A stretch of DNA of 5,403 bases, taken from Thermoplasmatota archaeon. Its GTDB lineage: Archaea; Thermoplasmatota; E2; DHVEG-1. The notes under the pieces are model-generated. The model was given only the letters and a program-made list of their open reading frames with translations, did not search any database and was not told the origin of the DNA. This document shows positions 4,736 through 5,403 of the stretch, one piece after another; the first letter of the stretch is position 1; every line of letters begins with the position of its first letter. A program made the position numbers and the translations under genes. Location: contig JAHJFH010000174.1 of NCBI GenBank assembly GCA_018824925.1, positions 1-5,403 on the forward strand, given 5' to 3'.

Positions 4736-5403
4736 AAAACCAAACAACACCAACCACCACTACTTATCAGATCCCGATTGGTCCTATTCATCCCGCTTTA
4801 AAAGAACCCGTACAGTTTGAGTTCCATATTGATGGAGAAAGAATTGTTGATGTTGATGTATCACTAGGTCATGTCCATCGAACAGTTGAATGGACAGGAA
4901 TGCGACGAAATCCTATTCAGATTCTATATCTTGCTGAGCGTATCTGTGGTATTTGTTCTTATTGTCATCCCATGTCATTTGCCTTAGCCGTTGAACGAGC
5001 ATCAGGTATTAAGGTTCCTGAACGAGCAGATTATCTACGAGTTGTTCACGCTGAGCTTGAACGTATCTGCTCCCATATTCTCTGGGCTGGAGTCGCAGCA
5101 CATGAAATAGGATTTGATACAGTTCTTTTTTTAAGCTGGCAGATGCGAGAAAAAGCACTTGACCTGACTGAATATCTAACGGGAAATCGTGTGACAAAAG
5201 CGATCACGCAGATTGGCGGGGTACGTCGTGATGTCACCCCAGATATGCATCCAAAGATAATTGAAACACTACAATATTTTAAAGATAATTTTGAAAAACT
5301 TAGAAAAATATTTCTTGAAGATAAAACGTTCAAAATGCGCAGCAAAGACTGTGGTATCCTGACAAAAGAGGATGCATTGAAACTTTGTGCTGTAGGACCA
5401 ACC
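4732..5403 (+). CDS. Group 4 [NiFe]-hydrogenase large (catalytic) subunit, N-terminal part (NuoD-like; EchE/MbhL-type)
   Basis: The frame is open for 224 codons from ATG at 4732 to the right edge, so the gene is truncated by the window. It encodes the subunit that houses the NiFe site where protons and H2 are interconverted. The N-terminus has IPIGPIHPALKEPVQFEF (14-31), then GHVHRTVEW (46-54). The key motif is ERICGICSYCH (69-79): Cys72 and Cys75 are the first pair of NiFe ligands and His79 is the usual conserved partner. Complex I NuoD proteins have lost these cysteines, so this is a hydrogenase. Further matches are HAELERICSHILWAG (from about 107) and ITQIGGVRRDVTPD. The second Cys pair (usually DPCxxC) and any C-terminal extension removed by HycI lie beyond the edge. 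The presence of a HycI-type protease upstream suggests such an extension exists. Ech, Mbh and other group 4 subtypes are not separable on this fragment. Confidence 0.95.
   Translation, partial: MKNQTTPTTTTYQIPIGPIHPALKEPVQFEFHIDGERIVDVDVSLGHVHRTVEWTGMRRNPIQILYLAERICGICSYCHPMSFALAVERASGIKVPERADYLRVVHAELERICSHILWAGVAAHEIGFDTVLFLSWQMREKALDLTEYLTGNRVTKAITQIGGVRRDVTPDMHPKIIETLQYFKDNFEKLRKIFLEDKTFKMRSKDCGILTKEDALKLCAVGPT

Noticed and set aside
4465..4791. Minus-strand open frame across the NuoC-like and large-subunit junction
   Set aside because: It is a shadow of two strongly supported plus-strand genes with no recognisable motif.
5009..5345. Two overlapping minus-strand frames opposite the large subunit
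   Set aside because: Both lie antisense to the well-conserved hydrogenase large-subunit sequence and show no protein-family signal.

Overview
The window is AT-rich (roughly 60-65% A+T by eye) and reads as archaeal chromosome. It carries an archaeal-style NrdG2 radical-SAM activase, a HypE ending in Pro-Arg-Ile-Cys, a HycI-type hydrogenase protease and the start of a group 4 [NiFe]-hydrogenase operon. Several starts have a plausible archaeal TATA box about 25-30 bases before an inferred transcription start, and one looks leaderless. The lifestyle implied is anaerobic and H2-metabolising. Species cannot be assigned from this sequence; a Euryarchaeota/Thermoplasmatota-like lineage is a guess.

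Layout. Bases 1-438 (+) hold the C-terminal part of an anaerobic ribonucleotide-reductase activating enzyme; its 5' end is outside the window. After 69 bases containing three evenly spaced small dyads comes a complete thioredoxin reductase, trxB (508-1428, +). Converging on it from the other strand is an AhpD-like carboxymuconolactone decarboxylase family gene (1440-1784, -). It keeps its full frame and its CxxC motif but is broken by three in-frame stop codons, so it is a pseudogene. Also on the minus strand, upstream of it, are the hydrogenase maturation protease hycI (1830-2270) and a three-helix small membrane protein (2291-2542, possibly from 2599). Divergent from these is hypE (2624-3688, +). 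A single TATA-like element at 2570-2577 fits both directions.

From 3765 to the right edge is a tightly coupled operon of the hydrogenase catalytic module: the NuoB-like small subunit (3765-4202), the NuoC-like 30-kDa subunit (4199-4735) and the NuoD-like [NiFe] large subunit (4732 to the edge). Both junctions are ATGA overlaps preceded by strong Shine-Dalgarno sequences. The large subunit keeps the N-terminal Cys-x-x-Cys of the NiFe site, so it is a true hydrogenase rather than a complex I subunit.

How the genes work together. HypE helps make the cyanide ligands of the NiFe cofactor. HycI clips the large-subunit C-terminus after nickel insertion. The 3765-5403 genes encode the enzyme they mature. 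NrdG2 and TrxB belong to anaerobic deoxynucleotide synthesis and thiol redox balance. The broken AhpD-like gene sits between the redox and the hydrogenase halves. I see no mobile element, CRISPR array, tRNA or rRNA. The least explained items are the small membrane protein inside the maturation cluster, the triple-stop pseudogene, the shared divergent promoter and the three-dyad array before trxB.
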